A model generated the notes under the pieces. It saw nothing but the letters and a program-made list of their open reading frames with translations. It had not been told where the DNA came from and made no database searches. From positions 1 through 64,000 of the forward strand of contig NZ_FTMM01000011.1 of the NCBI RefSeq assembly GCF_900156075.1: a DNA stretch of 64,000 nt, read 5' to 3'. Shown here in pieces: positions 8,692 through 18,513 of the stretch. Position 1 is the first letter of the stretch, and each line of letters starts with the position of its first letter. The position numbers and the translations under genes were made by a program. Origin of the DNA: Chryseobacterium sp. RU37D. GTDB lineage: Bacteria > Bacteroidota > Bacteroidia > Flavobacteriales > Weeksellaceae.

Positions 8692-9858
8692 ATGAAAAAA
8701 CTTTTATTCCCTTTATTTCTGCTTGCATTAGGAGCAAATGCCCAGGCGCAGCAGGATTTCTTTGCATTGGTCGGAAAAGATACACCTAATATTATTTTCA
8801 GCGATTTCCGTGCAATAGATGTAACAAACGGTATTTCCGGAGAGAAAATTTTCACCGCTGATTCTCCGGCAAGAGTATTTTCACAAAACAAAAAGGGAAT
8901 TGTAACCGAAGATAAGAATGCATATAACAACTCTCAGGCTGTGAATATGGCTGCCTTGGCTTACGATCCGTTTAATAACAATCTAGTGTATATGCCGATG
9001 TTTTCATCTAATATTTATGTTTTAAATTCCAAAACAAAAGAAATTACTTTGGTGGAAAATAACCTTTCAAAAATTACTTCCTGTGATGTCAACTCTCACA
9101 TGACAAGAATGGCAACGGGATATGACGGCAATATTTATGCGATCAACAATGCCGGAACCCAGTTTCTACAGATCAGCAGAAAAGGAAATCAATATATTGT
9201 AAATGATTTGGGAATTATCAAAGACGATGCTTCTAATGGTAAAAATTCTTTCACAACCATACAGACCGGATTTGGAGGGGATATGATTGCCGATGCAGAA
9301 AATAATTTCTATGTTTTTTCAGTTTCGGGGAATGTCTTCAAGGTTTCAACAAAAGAATTGAAGGCGAAATTTATAGGTAAAATTTCCGGAATTCCTGAAA
9401 ATTATTCAGTAAACGGTTCCGCAGTGAATGCTAAAGGAAATGTAGTCATAGCAAGTGCAAAAGGGGCTCCTCTGTATGAGGTAGATTTAAATACTTTACA
9501 GGCAAAACAGTTGGGGGGCGAGCAAAACCTGCATATCTATGATTTGGCAAGTAAATATTTTGCAAACGATAAGGCTGTTTCAGGGAACGTTTTTGCTAAC
9601 CTTGATATTTATCCGACCCGCGTTGATGAGCATTTTATCAATGTTAAGGTCAATGATAAAGCCGTAAAAGAAAATATTAAATTCAATGTTTTTGATCTTT
9701 CAGGAAAAAATGTAATGATGCAGAATTTATCAGTAAAAGAAGGATCTTTAAATCAGCAGATTTACCTTAAAAATCTCGTTGCCGGAGCTTATCTGGTAAG
9801 CATTACTGATGAATCAGGAAAAATTTTATTAAATAAAAAAATCCTTATTATAGAATAA
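8692..9858 (+). CDS. Secreted T9SS cargo protein
   Basis: 388 aa. N-terminal signal peptide MKKLLFPLFLLALGANAQAQ. The middle part (30-300) looks like a repeated beta-propeller-type sequence with VYMPMFSSNIYVLNSKTKEI and later similar blades. The last 80 residues form a type A C-terminal sorting domain (FNVFDLSGKNVMMQN, LVAGAYLVSITDESGK), which directs export by the type IX system and anchoring at the surface. Substrate or ligand unknown. A hairpin terminator follows after about 20 bases. Confidence 0.85.
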   Translation: MKKLLFPLFLLALGANAQAQQDFFALVGKDTPNIIFSDFRAIDVTNGISGEKIFTADSPARVFSQNKKGIVTEDKNAYNNSQAVNMAALAYDPFNNNLVYMPMFSSNIYVLNSKTKEITLVENNLSKITSCDVNSHMTRMATGYDGNIYAINNAGTQFLQISRKGNQYIVNDLGIIKDDASNGKNSFTTIQTGFGGDMIADAENNFYVFSVSGNVFKVSTKELKAKFIGKISGIPENYSVNGSAVNAKGNVVIASAKGAPLYEVDLNTLQAKQLGGEQNLHIYDLASKYFANDKAVSGNVFANLDIYPTRVDEHFINVKVNDKAVKENIKFNVFDLSGKNVMMQNLSVKEGSLNQQIYLKNLVAGAYLVSITDESGKILLNKKILIIE

Positions 9859-9880
9859 ACTGTTGTTTTCTAAATGGAAT

Positions 9881-9912
9881 AAAAACCTTTTCAAAATATG
9901 AAAAGGTTTTTT
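9881..9912 (+). terminator. Rho-independent terminator of the T9SS cargo gene
   Basis: Stem AAAAACCTTTTC/GAAAAGGTTTTT with a 7-base loop, ending in T6. Confidence 0.85.
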
Positions 9913-9980
9913 AATGGATATTTGATATTCAATAAGTTTTATTTTTCGAGATTAAAATGTATTTTTATAAAAAAATGTAA

Positions 9981-12632
9981 ATGAAGCTTTATTTTAATGT
10001 AGATTACAGTGCAAAAGTAGGAGAAAAGTTGCTGCTGATTATCAATGAAGAAGGAGCTGTATCGCAAGATCACATCATGTTTTATACTGAAAATGGTTTA
10101 TGGAAATGTGAGGTTGATTATTTTTCAAAATCTATTTCTTATAAATACCAACTGGTAGATGACAGAGGAATTGTTCTTCGGGAAGAATTTGTTTCACATC
10201 ATCTTAATTTTCCTCACAACTATAAGGAATTCCTGATTTTTGATGAATGGAATAATAAAAATTTTCCTGAAAATTATCTGAACAATAAAATTCTTTACAA
10301 TAAGCTAAATCAGTTTTCTCCTGAAAAAATTTCAGTTGTAAAAAAGCATACCCATTTATTTAGAATCGAAGCCCCGATCTATAATCAGCACTGGAAAATA
10401 GTCTTGTTCGGAAGTACACCTTCTTTGGGAAGCTGGGATTATGAAAAGGCCATTCATTTGTCTCAAACAAGCTTCGGGGTTTGGGAAACTTCAGTTGAAA
10501 TTCCTGAAAATGAATATATTCAGTTCAAGTACTGCCTGTATGATGTACAGGTCGGAAAAGTAATCGATGTAGAGACCGGAGAAAACAGATTCACAGCTCC
10601 CAACCAGCTGAAAGATGTCCTGCAGGTTGTTTCCAATCATTATTTTAAGTTCAAGCTGTATCAGCTGTATCATGATGCAGGGGTTGCAGTTCCGGTTTTT
10701 TCATTGAGAACTGAGGATGGTTTTGGGGTTGGGGAATTTTCTGATATTAAAAAACTTGCAGATTGGGCTAATGAAACGAATCTTGGGATTATCCAGATTT
10801 TACCGATCAATGATACAACGGCAAATTACTCATGGACGGATTCTTATCCTTATGCCGCAGTTTCGGTATATGCGCTGCATCCACAGTATATTTCACTGGA
10901 AAATCTTGATTTCCAGTTACCGAAAGAATTAGTTGAAGAATATCAGTCTGAAAAAACGGCTTTGAATTTATTAGAATTAATTGATTATGAAAGAATGATC
11001 TCTTCTAAATGGAAGTTTCTGAAAGCTGTTTTTTATGAAGATAAAGACAATATTTATAAAGACAGGAATTTTAAAAAATTCATAAAAGATAATGAAAGCT
11101 GGCTGGTTCCTTATTCGGTATTTTGTGTCCTGAGAGATAAGTACAAAACCCCGAACTTCAACGAGTGGAAAACACATAGAAAATTTATAGCAGGAAAAAT
11201 TTCACAATTTTTTACAGCGAAAAGTAAAGACTATGATGCTTCGATGCTTCACGCCTGGGTGCAGTATCAGCTTCATAAACAGCTAAAAGATGCTGTTGAC
11301 TATACTCACAATCTGGGCATTTCTTTGAAAGGAGACCTGCCGATCGGAATTTACAGGTATTCTGTCGAAGCTTGGACGGAACCTGAGTTATTCGGGATGG
11401 AGTTTCAGGCGGGTGCACCACCGGATCAGTTTACGGAGCTGGGGCAAAACTGGGAATTCCCGACCTATAATTGGGAAGCCATGAAAGCCGACGATTACAG
11501 GTGGTGGAAAAACAGGTTCAAGGCGTTGGAGCAGTATTTTGATGCCATGAGGATAGACCATATTTTAGGCTTTTTCCGGATTTGGAGGATGCCAATTTCT
11601 GCTACACAAGGCATCTTGGGTTATTTTTATCCTGCTGTTCCCATTACTTTGGAAGAGTTCAATGCGTGGCATATCCCGTTTAATTTTGACAGGTATTGTA
11701 AACCTTTCATCAATGATCAGATTCTCTGGAAATATTTGGGTGAAGATAGTGGTAAAGCCCTTGAGTTTATCAATAGTAACGGAGATGGAACTTATTCTTT
11801 TAAAGAAGAATTTAATACTCAGAGAAAATTAACCGATTTCTTTAAGAAGAATCCAAGAGGCATAATTGAGGAGCAATTAATTTCACTTTGCGCTAATGTT
11901 TTATTTTTAATTGAAGAAAAAGGGGGGCAAATTGTTTATCATCCTAGATTTAATATTTATAATACAGATTCTTATCAATTTTTATCAGACTGGGAAAAGA
12001 AAGTCATCTATGATCTTTACCATGATTACTTCTTCAGCAGACAAGATCACCTTTGGTATCAAAAGGCGATGGAAAAGCTTCCAATGATCCTGAATTCTAC
12101 AAAAATGCTGATTTGTGGAGAAGATTTGGGCATGGTTCCGAACTGTGTACCTGTAGTAATGGATGAGTTGGCAATTATAGCCTTGAAAGTACAGCGTATG
12201 CCTTCTGATAATATTCCGTTCTACAATCCTAAAAATGCTGGATATTTAAATGTGGTAACAGCTTCGTCGCACGACAGTTCCACATTAAGGCAGTGGTGGA
12301 AGGAAGATCCGGTGCTTACACAAAAATATTTTAATCAGCAGTTGATTCAATACGGAAGAGCGCCTGAAGAAATGGATGCTTATCTTGCTGAAATTATAAT
12401 GAAGCAGCATCTTTATAGCAATGCAATGCTCGCCATTTTCCCGATTCAGGAGTTTCTGGCTATTGACAAAGACCTTACAAACCCTAAAATGGATGATGAA
12501 AGAATTAATAATCCAGCTGTTTTTCCGCATTACTGGAGGTATAGAATGCATCTGAAATTAGAAGATCTGAAAAAGCATGAAAGCTTTAATCAAAAAATTG
12601 CTTATTGGGTGGAAGATAGTGGGAGATTATAA
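9981..12632 (+). CDS. malQ: 4-alpha-glucanotransferase (amylomaltase, GH77)
   Basis: Transfers alpha-1,4-glucan chains during maltodextrin or glycogen metabolism. 883 aa, longer than E. coli MalQ because the first 220 residues hold two starch-binding CBM20-like modules (the second has LFGSTPSLGSWDYEKAIHL). The GH77 catalytic part starts near PVFSLRTEDGFGVGEFSDI. It contains RIDHILGFFRIW with the nucleophile Asp, ICGEDLGMVP with the acid/base Glu, and ASSHDSSTLRQWW with the third carboxylate. This layout matches plant DPE2-like and Bacteroidota enzymes. It is monocistronic, with a hairpin after it. Confidence 0.93.
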   Translation: MKLYFNVDYSAKVGEKLLLIINEEGAVSQDHIMFYTENGLWKCEVDYFSKSISYKYQLVDDRGIVLREEFVSHHLNFPHNYKEFLIFDEWNNKNFPENYLNNKILYNKLNQFSPEKISVVKKHTHLFRIEAPIYNQHWKIVLFGSTPSLGSWDYEKAIHLSQTSFGVWETSVEIPENEYIQFKYCLYDVQVGKVIDVETGENRFTAPNQLKDVLQVVSNHYFKFKLYQLYHDAGVAVPVFSLRTEDGFGVGEFSDIKKLADWANETNLGIIQILPINDTTANYSWTDSYPYAAVSVYALHPQYISLENLDFQLPKELVEEYQSEKTALNLLELIDYERMISSKWKFLKAVFYEDKDNIYKDRNFKKFIKDNESWLVPYSVFCVLRDKYKTPNFNEWKTHRKFIAGKISQFFTAKSKDYDASMLHAWVQYQLHKQLKDAVDYTHNLGISLKGDLPIGIYRYSVEAWTEPELFGMEFQAGAPPDQFTELGQNWEFPTYNWEAMKADDYRWWKNRFKALEQYFDAMRIDHILGFFRIWRMPISATQGILGYFYPAVPITLEEFNAWHIPFNFDRYCKPFINDQILWKYLGEDSGKALEFINSNGDGTYSFKEEFNTQRKLTDFFKKNPRGIIEEQLISLCANVLFLIEEKGGQIVYHPRFNIYNTDSYQFLSDWEKKVIYDLYHDYFFSRQDHLWYQKAMEKLPMILNSTKMLICGEDLGMVPNCVPVVMDELAIIALKVQRMPSDNIPFYNPKNAGYLNVVTASSHDSSTLRQWWKEDPVLTQKYFNQQLIQYGRAPEEMDAYLAEIIMKQHLYSNAMLAIFPIQEFLAIDKDLTNPKMDDERINNPAVFPHYWRYRMHLKLEDLKKHESFNQKIAYWVEDSGRL

Positions 12633-12669
12633 ATTTAACATTTGATTATCAATTAGTTAATAATAAATT

Positions 12670-12706
12670 AAAAGAAGTTTTGTCGAAAGATTTAACTTCT
12701 TTTTTG
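12670..12706 (+). terminator. Terminator after malQ
   Basis: Stem AAAAGAAGTT/AACTTCTTTT (12670-12679, 12694-12703) followed by more T. Confidence 0.75.
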
Positions 12707-12767
12707 TATTTATATCCAAAAGATAGAATTAAATATTCTACTATATTAACCAATAACGACTATAAAA

Positions 12768-13880
12768 ATGAAAAAAATATTAATCGGTTTTGCTATGAGC
12801 CTGGCGGCTTTTTCGTTCGCTCAGCAGTACCCAAATAACGGATGGGGAAATGATGACGGATATTATAATGGAGGAGGAGGGTATTACAGTGATCAGGATG
12901 ATCAGAATTATTTCCCGGATGACTATTATTATAATTATCCGCAGGATTATTATCCTAATGATTATTATCAAAGTAATTACAATGACTACAGAAACAGTAT
13001 CGTAAGTATCAACTGGAATATTTTCTTTGCTCAAAACAGATTATCCCGGTGGCAGATTGATCAGATTTTAAGACTGAATAATTTATATGTAAGCTTCTCA
13101 GCATGGAATGATTTCTATAGATACAATCCGGACAGATGGTACTACGACAGGTTCTATGCACTACAAAGAATAATGGGGCCAAGAGTATTTGTCGTTTTCC
13201 AGAATAATTATTATAGAGGATACAGTCCGGTAGTGTATTTCCAGAATTACAGAAGAACACACTATGCTGCAATATGCAGACCAATACCAAGATATAGAAA
13301 TGTAAATATTAATATTTACAGGGTTGACAGAACAAATTTCCATAGAATGAATAACCCTACATTTAATATTGTAAGAGGCAGCGACAGACCAAACAACGGT
13401 TTTAGAGGGTCGGTGAGAGATGGTAACAATGGTGGTTTCCGTAATCAGGTAAACAATAACAATAATTCCGGCTTTAGAAATGAAAATAACGGAATAAGAA
13501 GCGGAGGTTTCAGGGGAGATGGTAACACCGAAGTAAGAAATAATGGTGGTTTCCGTAATCAGGTAGACATTAACAATAATTCCGGCTTTAGAAATGAAAA
13601 TAACGGAATAAGAAACGGAGGTTTTAGAGGGAATGGTAACCCGGAAGTAAGAAATAATGGTGGTTTCCATAATGAAAGAGCAGAAAATGAAGGTAGATTC
13701 AGAGGTGGTGAAATGAGAAGAGAAAGTGCTCCAAGAAGAGAAAATAATGGGGGAGGTTTTAGAAATGGAGGTGACGGCGGTTTCAGAAGAAGTGAAAATT
13801 CAGCTCCAAGGCAGCAGAATAATGGCGGCGGAGAAAGGCACGGCAATGGAGGCTTCCGAAATGGATTTGCAAAAAATTAA
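12768..13880 (+). CDS. Secreted Asn/Gly/Arg-rich repeat protein
   Basis: 370 aa with signal peptide MKKILIGFAMSLAAFSFAQ. Residues 20-75 are rich in Tyr, Asp, Asn and Gly. Residues 80-200 are a Tyr/Arg-rich ordered segment (RWQIDQILRLNN, YYDRFYALQRI). Residues 205-370 are low-complexity NNGGFRN-type repeats. At DNA level two 114-bp (38-codon) direct repeats lie at about 13431-13544 and 13545-13658, with a partial third. Such tails are probably disordered and strongly basic and could bind polyanions or cell-wall polymers, but no function is known. Repeat number may vary between strains. Confidence 0.75.
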   Translation: MKKILIGFAMSLAAFSFAQQYPNNGWGNDDGYYNGGGGYYSDQDDQNYFPDDYYYNYPQDYYPNDYYQSNYNDYRNSIVSINWNIFFAQNRLSRWQIDQILRLNNLYVSFSAWNDFYRYNPDRWYYDRFYALQRIMGPRVFVVFQNNYYRGYSPVVYFQNYRRTHYAAICRPIPRYRNVNINIYRVDRTNFHRMNNPTFNIVRGSDRPNNGFRGSVRDGNNGGFRNQVNNNNNSGFRNENNGIRSGGFRGDGNTEVRNNGGFRNQVDINNNSGFRNENNGIRNGGFRGNGNPEVRNNGGFHNERAENEGRFRGGEMRRESAPRRENNGGGFRNGGDGGFRRSENSAPRQQNNGGGERHGNGGFRNGFAKN

Positions 13881-13908
13881 TTTTCATATATTATATTTAA
13901 GTGGTGTG

Positions 13909-13936
13909 AGGGCAGATTTTAGGATCTGCTCTTTTA
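13909..13936 (+). terminator. Terminator after the repeat protein
   Basis: Stem AGGGCAGAT/ATCTGCTCT with one G-T pair and a TTTAGG loop, then TTTT. Confidence 0.75.
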
Positions 13937-14056
13937 TTTTATTCTTGTTTTTAAATTAATATTAAAATTTAACATTTTTTATGAAATTTTCTTTTTAACT
14001 TTAGTTTTAACTAATAATCAAAAAGATGTATAACAATTAATTAAAAATTTAATAAG

Positions 14057-14503
14057 ATGAAAAAATTAGTTTTAGCAATAGCATTTATCGGATTTGGAAG
14101 CTTTGCAATGGCACAACAGACTACTCCTCAGGACAGACAGGCAAAAAGAGCAGAAATGCAGCAAAAAATGCAGCAGAGAGAGCAGGAACACTTAGCACAG
14201 ATGCAGAAAGATCTGAATCTTAATGCGGGTCAGGTTGAGAAAATCAAAGCGCTTCATGAAAGTAGAAAAGCTGAAATGAAAGCGGATTTTGATAAAAACA
14301 AAGGTCAAAGACAGGACAGAATGGAGCAGATGAAAGCTAAAAAAGCACAGATGGATGCTGATATGAAACAAATCCTGACTCCTGAACAATACGACAAATG
14401 GCAGGCAGACAGAAAAGCTAAAATGGAGCAAAGAAAAGCAGCTATGAAAAATGGAAAAATGATGAAAAGATCAATGAATACGGCTGCTCCGGAAACGAAT
14501 TAA
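14057..14503 (+). CDS. Secreted Spy/CpxP-like helical protein
   Basis: 148 aa with signal peptide MKKLVLAIAFIGFGSFAMAQ. The mature part is charged and Met/Gln/Lys rich and predicted all-helical: LNLNAGQVEKIKALHESRK and ILTPEQYDKWQADRK resemble the LTxEQ repeats of Spy/CpxP-type periplasmic proteins. It is probably an envelope chaperone-like or stress protein; no close function can be given. It is monocistronic, with its own terminator. Confidence 0.7.
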   Translation: MKKLVLAIAFIGFGSFAMAQQTTPQDRQAKRAEMQQKMQQREQEHLAQMQKDLNLNAGQVEKIKALHESRKAEMKADFDKNKGQRQDRMEQMKAKKAQMDADMKQILTPEQYDKWQADRKAKMEQRKAAMKNGKMMKRSMNTAAPETN

Positions 14504-14535
14504 TAGTTTGTAATTTTGATTTTTTAATGTTATCT

Positions 14536-14560
14536 GGGCGGGATTTATTCCGTCCTTTTT
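14536..14560 (+). terminator. Terminator after the Spy-like gene
   Basis: Stem GGGCGG/CCGTCC with an 8-base loop, followed by TTTTT. Confidence 0.8.
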
Positions 14561-14581
14561 GTATTAATTTTCATTAAATCT

Positions 14582-14612
14582 TTTGATTTCGGGGTTTAAT
14601 TCCCTAATTTTG
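14582..14612 (+). promoter_or_regulatory. Promoter of the ferritin gene
   Basis: TTTG (14582-14585), 19 bases, then TAATTTTG (14605-14612): a full Bacteroidota-type -33/-7 pair. The start codon follows 17 bases later. Confidence 0.75.
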
Positions 14613-14629
14613 AATCTAAATTTATACTT

Positions 14630-15139
14630 ATGGTTAGCGAGAAAATTGCAAAATTAATTAACGAACAGATAGCTCACGAACAATACGCCGCTCAATATTA
14701 TCTTTCTATGTCTGCATGGTTTTCCGGAAAAGATCTTGATGGAATTGCCAACTATTTCAGAGTGCAAAGCAAAGAAGAATTAATGCACGCAGATAAAATG
14801 TTCGATTATTTGAATGATGTAGGAGGTGAGATTATCATAGGTGAAATTCCAAAACCACCACATGAGTTTGTAAATGCTATTGATATTTTTGAAAAAGCTT
14901 TGGAACATGAAAAGAAAGTAACAAGAAGCATCTTTAATATTGTAAAAAATGCCAATGATGAAGGTGACTTTGCTACAACTTCTTTTCTGCAGTGGTTTAT
15001 TAATGAGCAGGTGGAAGAGGAAGCGAGTGCATCACAATATGTAACTAAAATTAAAATGGTTAGTGATAATCCGTCTGCTATATACCTTTTTGACCAAGAA
15101 TTGGCACAAAGAGTTTTTAATCCTAATACGACGGCTTAA
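14630..15139 (+). CDS. ftnA: Non-haem ferritin
   Basis: Iron-storage protein that oxidises Fe(II) and stores it in a 24-mer cage. 169 aa. The ferroxidase site is visible: EQIAHEQYAAQYYLSMSAWF gives the first Glu and Tyr residues, KEELMHADKMFDYL gives the ExxH pair, and later EHEKKVTRSIFNI and FLQWFINEQVEEE supply the remaining ligands. No haem-binding Met of the bacterioferritin type is evident. It has its own promoter and shares a bidirectional hairpin with the convergent helicase gene. Confidence 0.95.
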   Translation: MVSEKIAKLINEQIAHEQYAAQYYLSMSAWFSGKDLDGIANYFRVQSKEELMHADKMFDYLNDVGGEIIIGEIPKPPHEFVNAIDIFEKALEHEKKVTRSIFNIVKNANDEGDFATTSFLQWFINEQVEEEASASQYVTKIKMVSDNPSAIYLFDQELAQRVFNPNTTA

Positions 15140-15153
15140 TATTACTCAGAAAT

Positions 15154-15193
15154 AATAGTTTTCGGCCTCGTCAAAGACGAGGCCGAAACTATT
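15154..15193. terminator. Bidirectional hairpin between ferritin and the helicase gene
   Basis: Arms AATAGTTTTCGGCCTCGTC and GACGAGGCCGAAACTATT with an AAA loop and one bulged T. It lies between convergent genes; the right arm overlaps the stop codon of the minus-strand gene. Same design as at 4279-4321. Confidence 0.8.
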
Positions 15194-18100
15194 AAAGATA
15201 AATCAGTTGAGTTTTCAATACTTTTCTCCCTAATTTTTCCAGTATTTTTTTATAATTTTCAATCTGTCTTTCGTTTTTGATATTTTCTTCACCAGTTTTA
15301 AAATCCACGATAATATAACCTTCACTGCTTTTCAAAATACGGTCAGGGCGATATACATTACTTTCGCCATTCTCAAAAATCATAATATTTTTTTCATTCA
15401 TCACTTCCCATTTTTCATCGAAGAATTCGGAGTAGGCTCCAATGATCTGCTCCAGATCTTTTTGTATTTTTTTTCTTTCTTCTAAAGTAATATGGCCTTC
15501 AAGAACGTAGCATTCAAGGACTTTTTCAATGTCTTTTACTGTATTGATCTGGGAGAGAAGCTCGTGTACAAAGAGCCCGATCCTTACTTTTTCATTTCTT
15601 ACCTGATAATTTCTGGATGGTGTAGCAATTTTTATAGAAGTACTTTTTTTATTAATATTTTTAAGTACACGGATGTCTTTTGTTTTGAAAGACGATGTTT
15701 TATCTTTTGAATGTTTTTTCAATATTTCGGGATTCACTTCGTATAAATCAAATTCATCAAAATTTTCGCTGTTTTTGGATTGAAGAAATTCCAGCAATTC
15801 CAGATTGTTTGAAGTTTTATTCGCTTTTTGAATATAAAAAAACAGCTGTTCTACAGGCCGTGTTGTTGCAACATATTGAAGACATAGACGATCAACGAAG
15901 TTTTTATAAGAATTCTGCTTATTAAATTTTAGAATTTCCTCATCATAAACCTCTAAATTTTTACTAAACTGATTGATATTAACTGATTTTAAAGCAACCT
16001 CCTGTGCGGTCTCAAACCAATTTGTAAATTCGGCATCACGGTTTTTGTTCATCATCGGAATAAAAACAATAGGGAACTCAAGGCCTTTCGCTTTATGAAT
16101 CGTCATAATTTGGATAGCATCAATGTTTTCCGAAGCCTGGATGGTGTAAGCTGAAGCCTCTTCATCCCAGTATTTCAAAAATTCCTTCGTACTTGCACCG
16201 GCGTTTTGTGTAAAATTAAAAAGCATTTCCAGAAAATTCAGAAGAAAATCGGTTTCTTTATCTTCAACAGAAAATTCGTTAATATAATATTCTACAAAAT
16301 TGTACAGATTAAATCTTGGAAAGTTATCCTGCTTTAATTTTACGGTATATTTATGCTGGATATAATCTAAAATTTCTTCATGAGATTCTATTTCTAGAAT
16401 TTCTTTCATTTCCAGCGTGAAATCTACCATATGAATTCTACCAAATTTATTCAGGTAATACATCATCATGATCAGATTTGGTTTATTTTTAGGATTTACC
16501 TCCCATTTCAGGAATTCTATAACAGCTTTTAGAGTATTTGATAACTCTAAAGTCAACCCTTTTTCTGAAATTGTTTTGATATTGGTCTCTTCACCTTTAT
16601 AAGTAACCTTTAAATTTCCTAATTTCTGGGAATAGCTGAAAATATCAAAGTTTCCTCGACAAAGAATTGTAATATCGGAAAATTTAAAGCCATTATCCAG
16701 ACACTCCTGAATATCTTTCCGCATCCTTTCTGAGGTGTCAATATAAAAATCTTCGTTGGTCAGATTTTCAATAAGATTCACTTTTACGCGGCCTTCAATA
16801 CCTGATTTAGGATTTTGTTCAGCATCTGTCCCGAAAATATTTTTATGTTCTTCCTCTAAAATATCCGCGTGAAATTTATAAAGCTCATTGTTAAATTGTA
16901 CAATATTTTTTGCACTTCGCCAATTGTCTTTCAAAATGAGAAGTTCTGCTTCTTTTGGCGAAATTTCTTTTTTATTAATAATATCCAGCATTAGCTTACT
17001 TTCACCTCCACGGAAGCGGTAGATGCTCTGTTTAGGGTCACCTACCAATGTAAAGGAAGTATTTTCCATAGAAACAGAATGGTTTCTCAAAGGAATAAAA
17101 TTTTGCCATTGAAGCTCGGAAGTATCTTGGAATTCATCAAAAAAATAATGCTGGAACTGCGAGCCTACTTTTTCATAAATAAAGGCAGAAGGCTCATCAC
17201 GGAGATTTTCATTAATAAGAATATTGAATTTTGACAGCAAAACCAGGTCGTTTTCTTCTTCAATTTTTTTCAATTCATCCTGAATATCTTTATTAACCTT
17301 TAAAGGAAGCAATGCCGATAAAATTTTCTCTTTTTTTTGAGTTTCGATGTATAAAAGTATGAGCCGCATTCTGGTTTCCAGTAACTGATCCAGGATTTCA
17401 AAAATTTCAGATTCTTTATGTTTGGATTTTGAAGCTGCTCCCTTTCGGTAATTGTTTACAACAGAGTCTTCAGCTGTGGTTGGAAATGGAAATCCGGGTC
17501 TTTTCTGATTGTAAAAATCTAATACTTTAGTAAAAAATCCTCCGATACCGTTTTTTCCTTGTGCAAAATCTTCAATTTCAATATTTCTTGATTGATACAG
17601 CTCAATTGATTTTCCAGCAAGTTCAACAGCCTGCTTTTTGTTTAAAGTAATTTCTTTTCGAAGAGTGGTTTTTATATTTTCATAATTGGTATTATCAAAA
17701 TCTTTATTGTTTTTAAGATGCTCATAATGAATGTCTTTTACGAATTCTTTTGCAGAATTATAAAGATTTTTATTTAAATTAATCCGTTCATTATTTTCCA
17801 GACTGTAATCCACATAGTCCATGAAAGAGTTGGAAATCACCTCATTTTCACCGATCTGGTCCAGCATTTTATCAACTGCCTCAATTAGAAACGGTTCGGC
17901 TTCTATTTCAAGGTTAAAATTTTTCGCTAAACCTAATTCGTAGGAAAAACTTCGTACCAACCGGGAATTGAAGCGGTCAATGGTTCCAATATTTAATGTA
18001 GAATAATTGTGGAGAATATAATCCAATAATTTTTTTGCACGATGATGCAGCTCATCAATCGTAATTTTTAAACCTTCTTCTTCAAAAGCTTTCTGAATAT

Positions 18101-18332
18101 TCTTTAAATCTACATTTTCTGCGAAATTATCATTTGAAAAATTTCCAAGCCAGGATAGAATTCTTTCCTTCATTTCATTGGCGGCTTTATTGGTAAAAGT
18201 CAATGCCAGAATATTCCTGATCGACTGCTGCTGATTAGGATATCGAAGACAGATCATCAAAAGCCGCTGAACAAGGGCATAAGTCTTCCCAGAACCCGCG
18301 GAAGCATTGATAACTGTATAAGAATTTTGCAT
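15192..18332 (-). CDS. UvrD-type helicase-nuclease (AddA/RecB-like)
   Basis: 1046 aa. Motif I NASAGSGKTYALVQRL is at the N-terminus, motif II DEFQDTSELQW near residue 395, then VGDPKQSIYRFRGG, TIHKAKGLEFPIVFIP and VATTRPVEQLF: a complete SF1A set. The C-terminal 150 residues hold a PD-(D/E)XK-type nuclease part with YIIVDFKTGEE. It probably resects double-strand breaks for RecA-dependent repair. The partner subunit (AddB-like, usual for this family) is not adjacent and must be elsewhere or absent. Convergent with ferritin. Confidence 0.9.
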   Translation of the reverse strand: MQNSYTVINASAGSGKTYALVQRLLMICLRYPNQQQSIRNILALTFTNKAANEMKERILSWLGNFSNDNFAENVDLKNIQKAFEEEGLKITIDELHHRAKKLLDYILHNYSTLNIGTIDRFNSRLVRSFSYELGLAKNFNLEIEAEPFLIEAVDKMLDQIGENEVISNSFMDYVDYSLENNERINLNKNLYNSAKEFVKDIHYEHLKNNKDFDNTNYENIKTTLRKEITLNKKQAVELAGKSIELYQSRNIEIEDFAQGKNGIGGFFTKVLDFYNQKRPGFPFPTTAEDSVVNNYRKGAASKSKHKESEIFEILDQLLETRMRLILLYIETQKKEKILSALLPLKVNKDIQDELKKIEEENDLVLLSKFNILINENLRDEPSAFIYEKVGSQFQHYFFDEFQDTSELQWQNFIPLRNHSVSMENTSFTLVGDPKQSIYRFRGGESKLMLDIINKKEISPKEAELLILKDNWRSAKNIVQFNNELYKFHADILEEEHKNIFGTDAEQNPKSGIEGRVKVNLIENLTNEDFYIDTSERMRKDIQECLDNGFKFSDITILCRGNFDIFSYSQKLGNLKVTYKGEETNIKTISEKGLTLELSNTLKAVIEFLKWEVNPKNKPNLIMMMYYLNKFGRIHMVDFTLEMKEILEIESHEEILDYIQHKYTVKLKQDNFPRFNLYNFVEYYINEFSVEDKETDFLLNFLEMLFNFTQNAGASTKEFLKYWDEEASAYTIQASENIDAIQIMTIHKAKGLEFPIVFIPMMNKNRDAEFTNWFETAQEVALKSVNINQFSKNLEVYDEEILKFNKQNSYKNFVDRLCLQYVATTRPVEQLFFYIQKANKTSNNLELLEFLQSKNSENFDEFDLYEVNPEILKKHSKDKTSSFKTKDIRVLKNINKKSTSIKIATPSRNYQVRNEKVRIGLFVHELLSQINTVKDIEKVLECYVLEGHITLEERKKIQKDLEQIIGAYSEFFDEKWEVMNEKNIMIFENGESNVYRPDRILKSSEGYIIVDFKTGEENIKNERQIENYKKILEKLGRKVLKTQLIYL

Positions 18333-18487
18333 TTTTCTGATAGATTATGACTGCAAGTTAGCTAATTTTTAAGTGAAATTTTAACAATTTTAATTCACTA
18401 TTTAACAGTTTTAAATATGAAACTCTAAAATAAATGCTAAAACGCGTTAACTGTGGTTAAACTTATGAATTAATATAAAAATAATTT

Positions 18488-18495
18488 TAGTTTTG
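18488..18495 (+). promoter_or_regulatory. Candidate -7 box
   Basis: TAGTTTTG fits TAnnTTTG and lies 18 bases before the GTG at 18514. If it is used, the TTG at 18493 cannot be the start codon. No good -33 box is seen. Confidence 0.35.
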
Positions 18496-18513
18496 CTTTA
18501 TAAAAAACAGCCC

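Noticed and set aside
13161-13846. Minus-strand open frames within the Asn/Gly repeat gene
   Set aside because: They are shadows of the repeats; the plus-strand gene has a signal peptide and normal upstream context.
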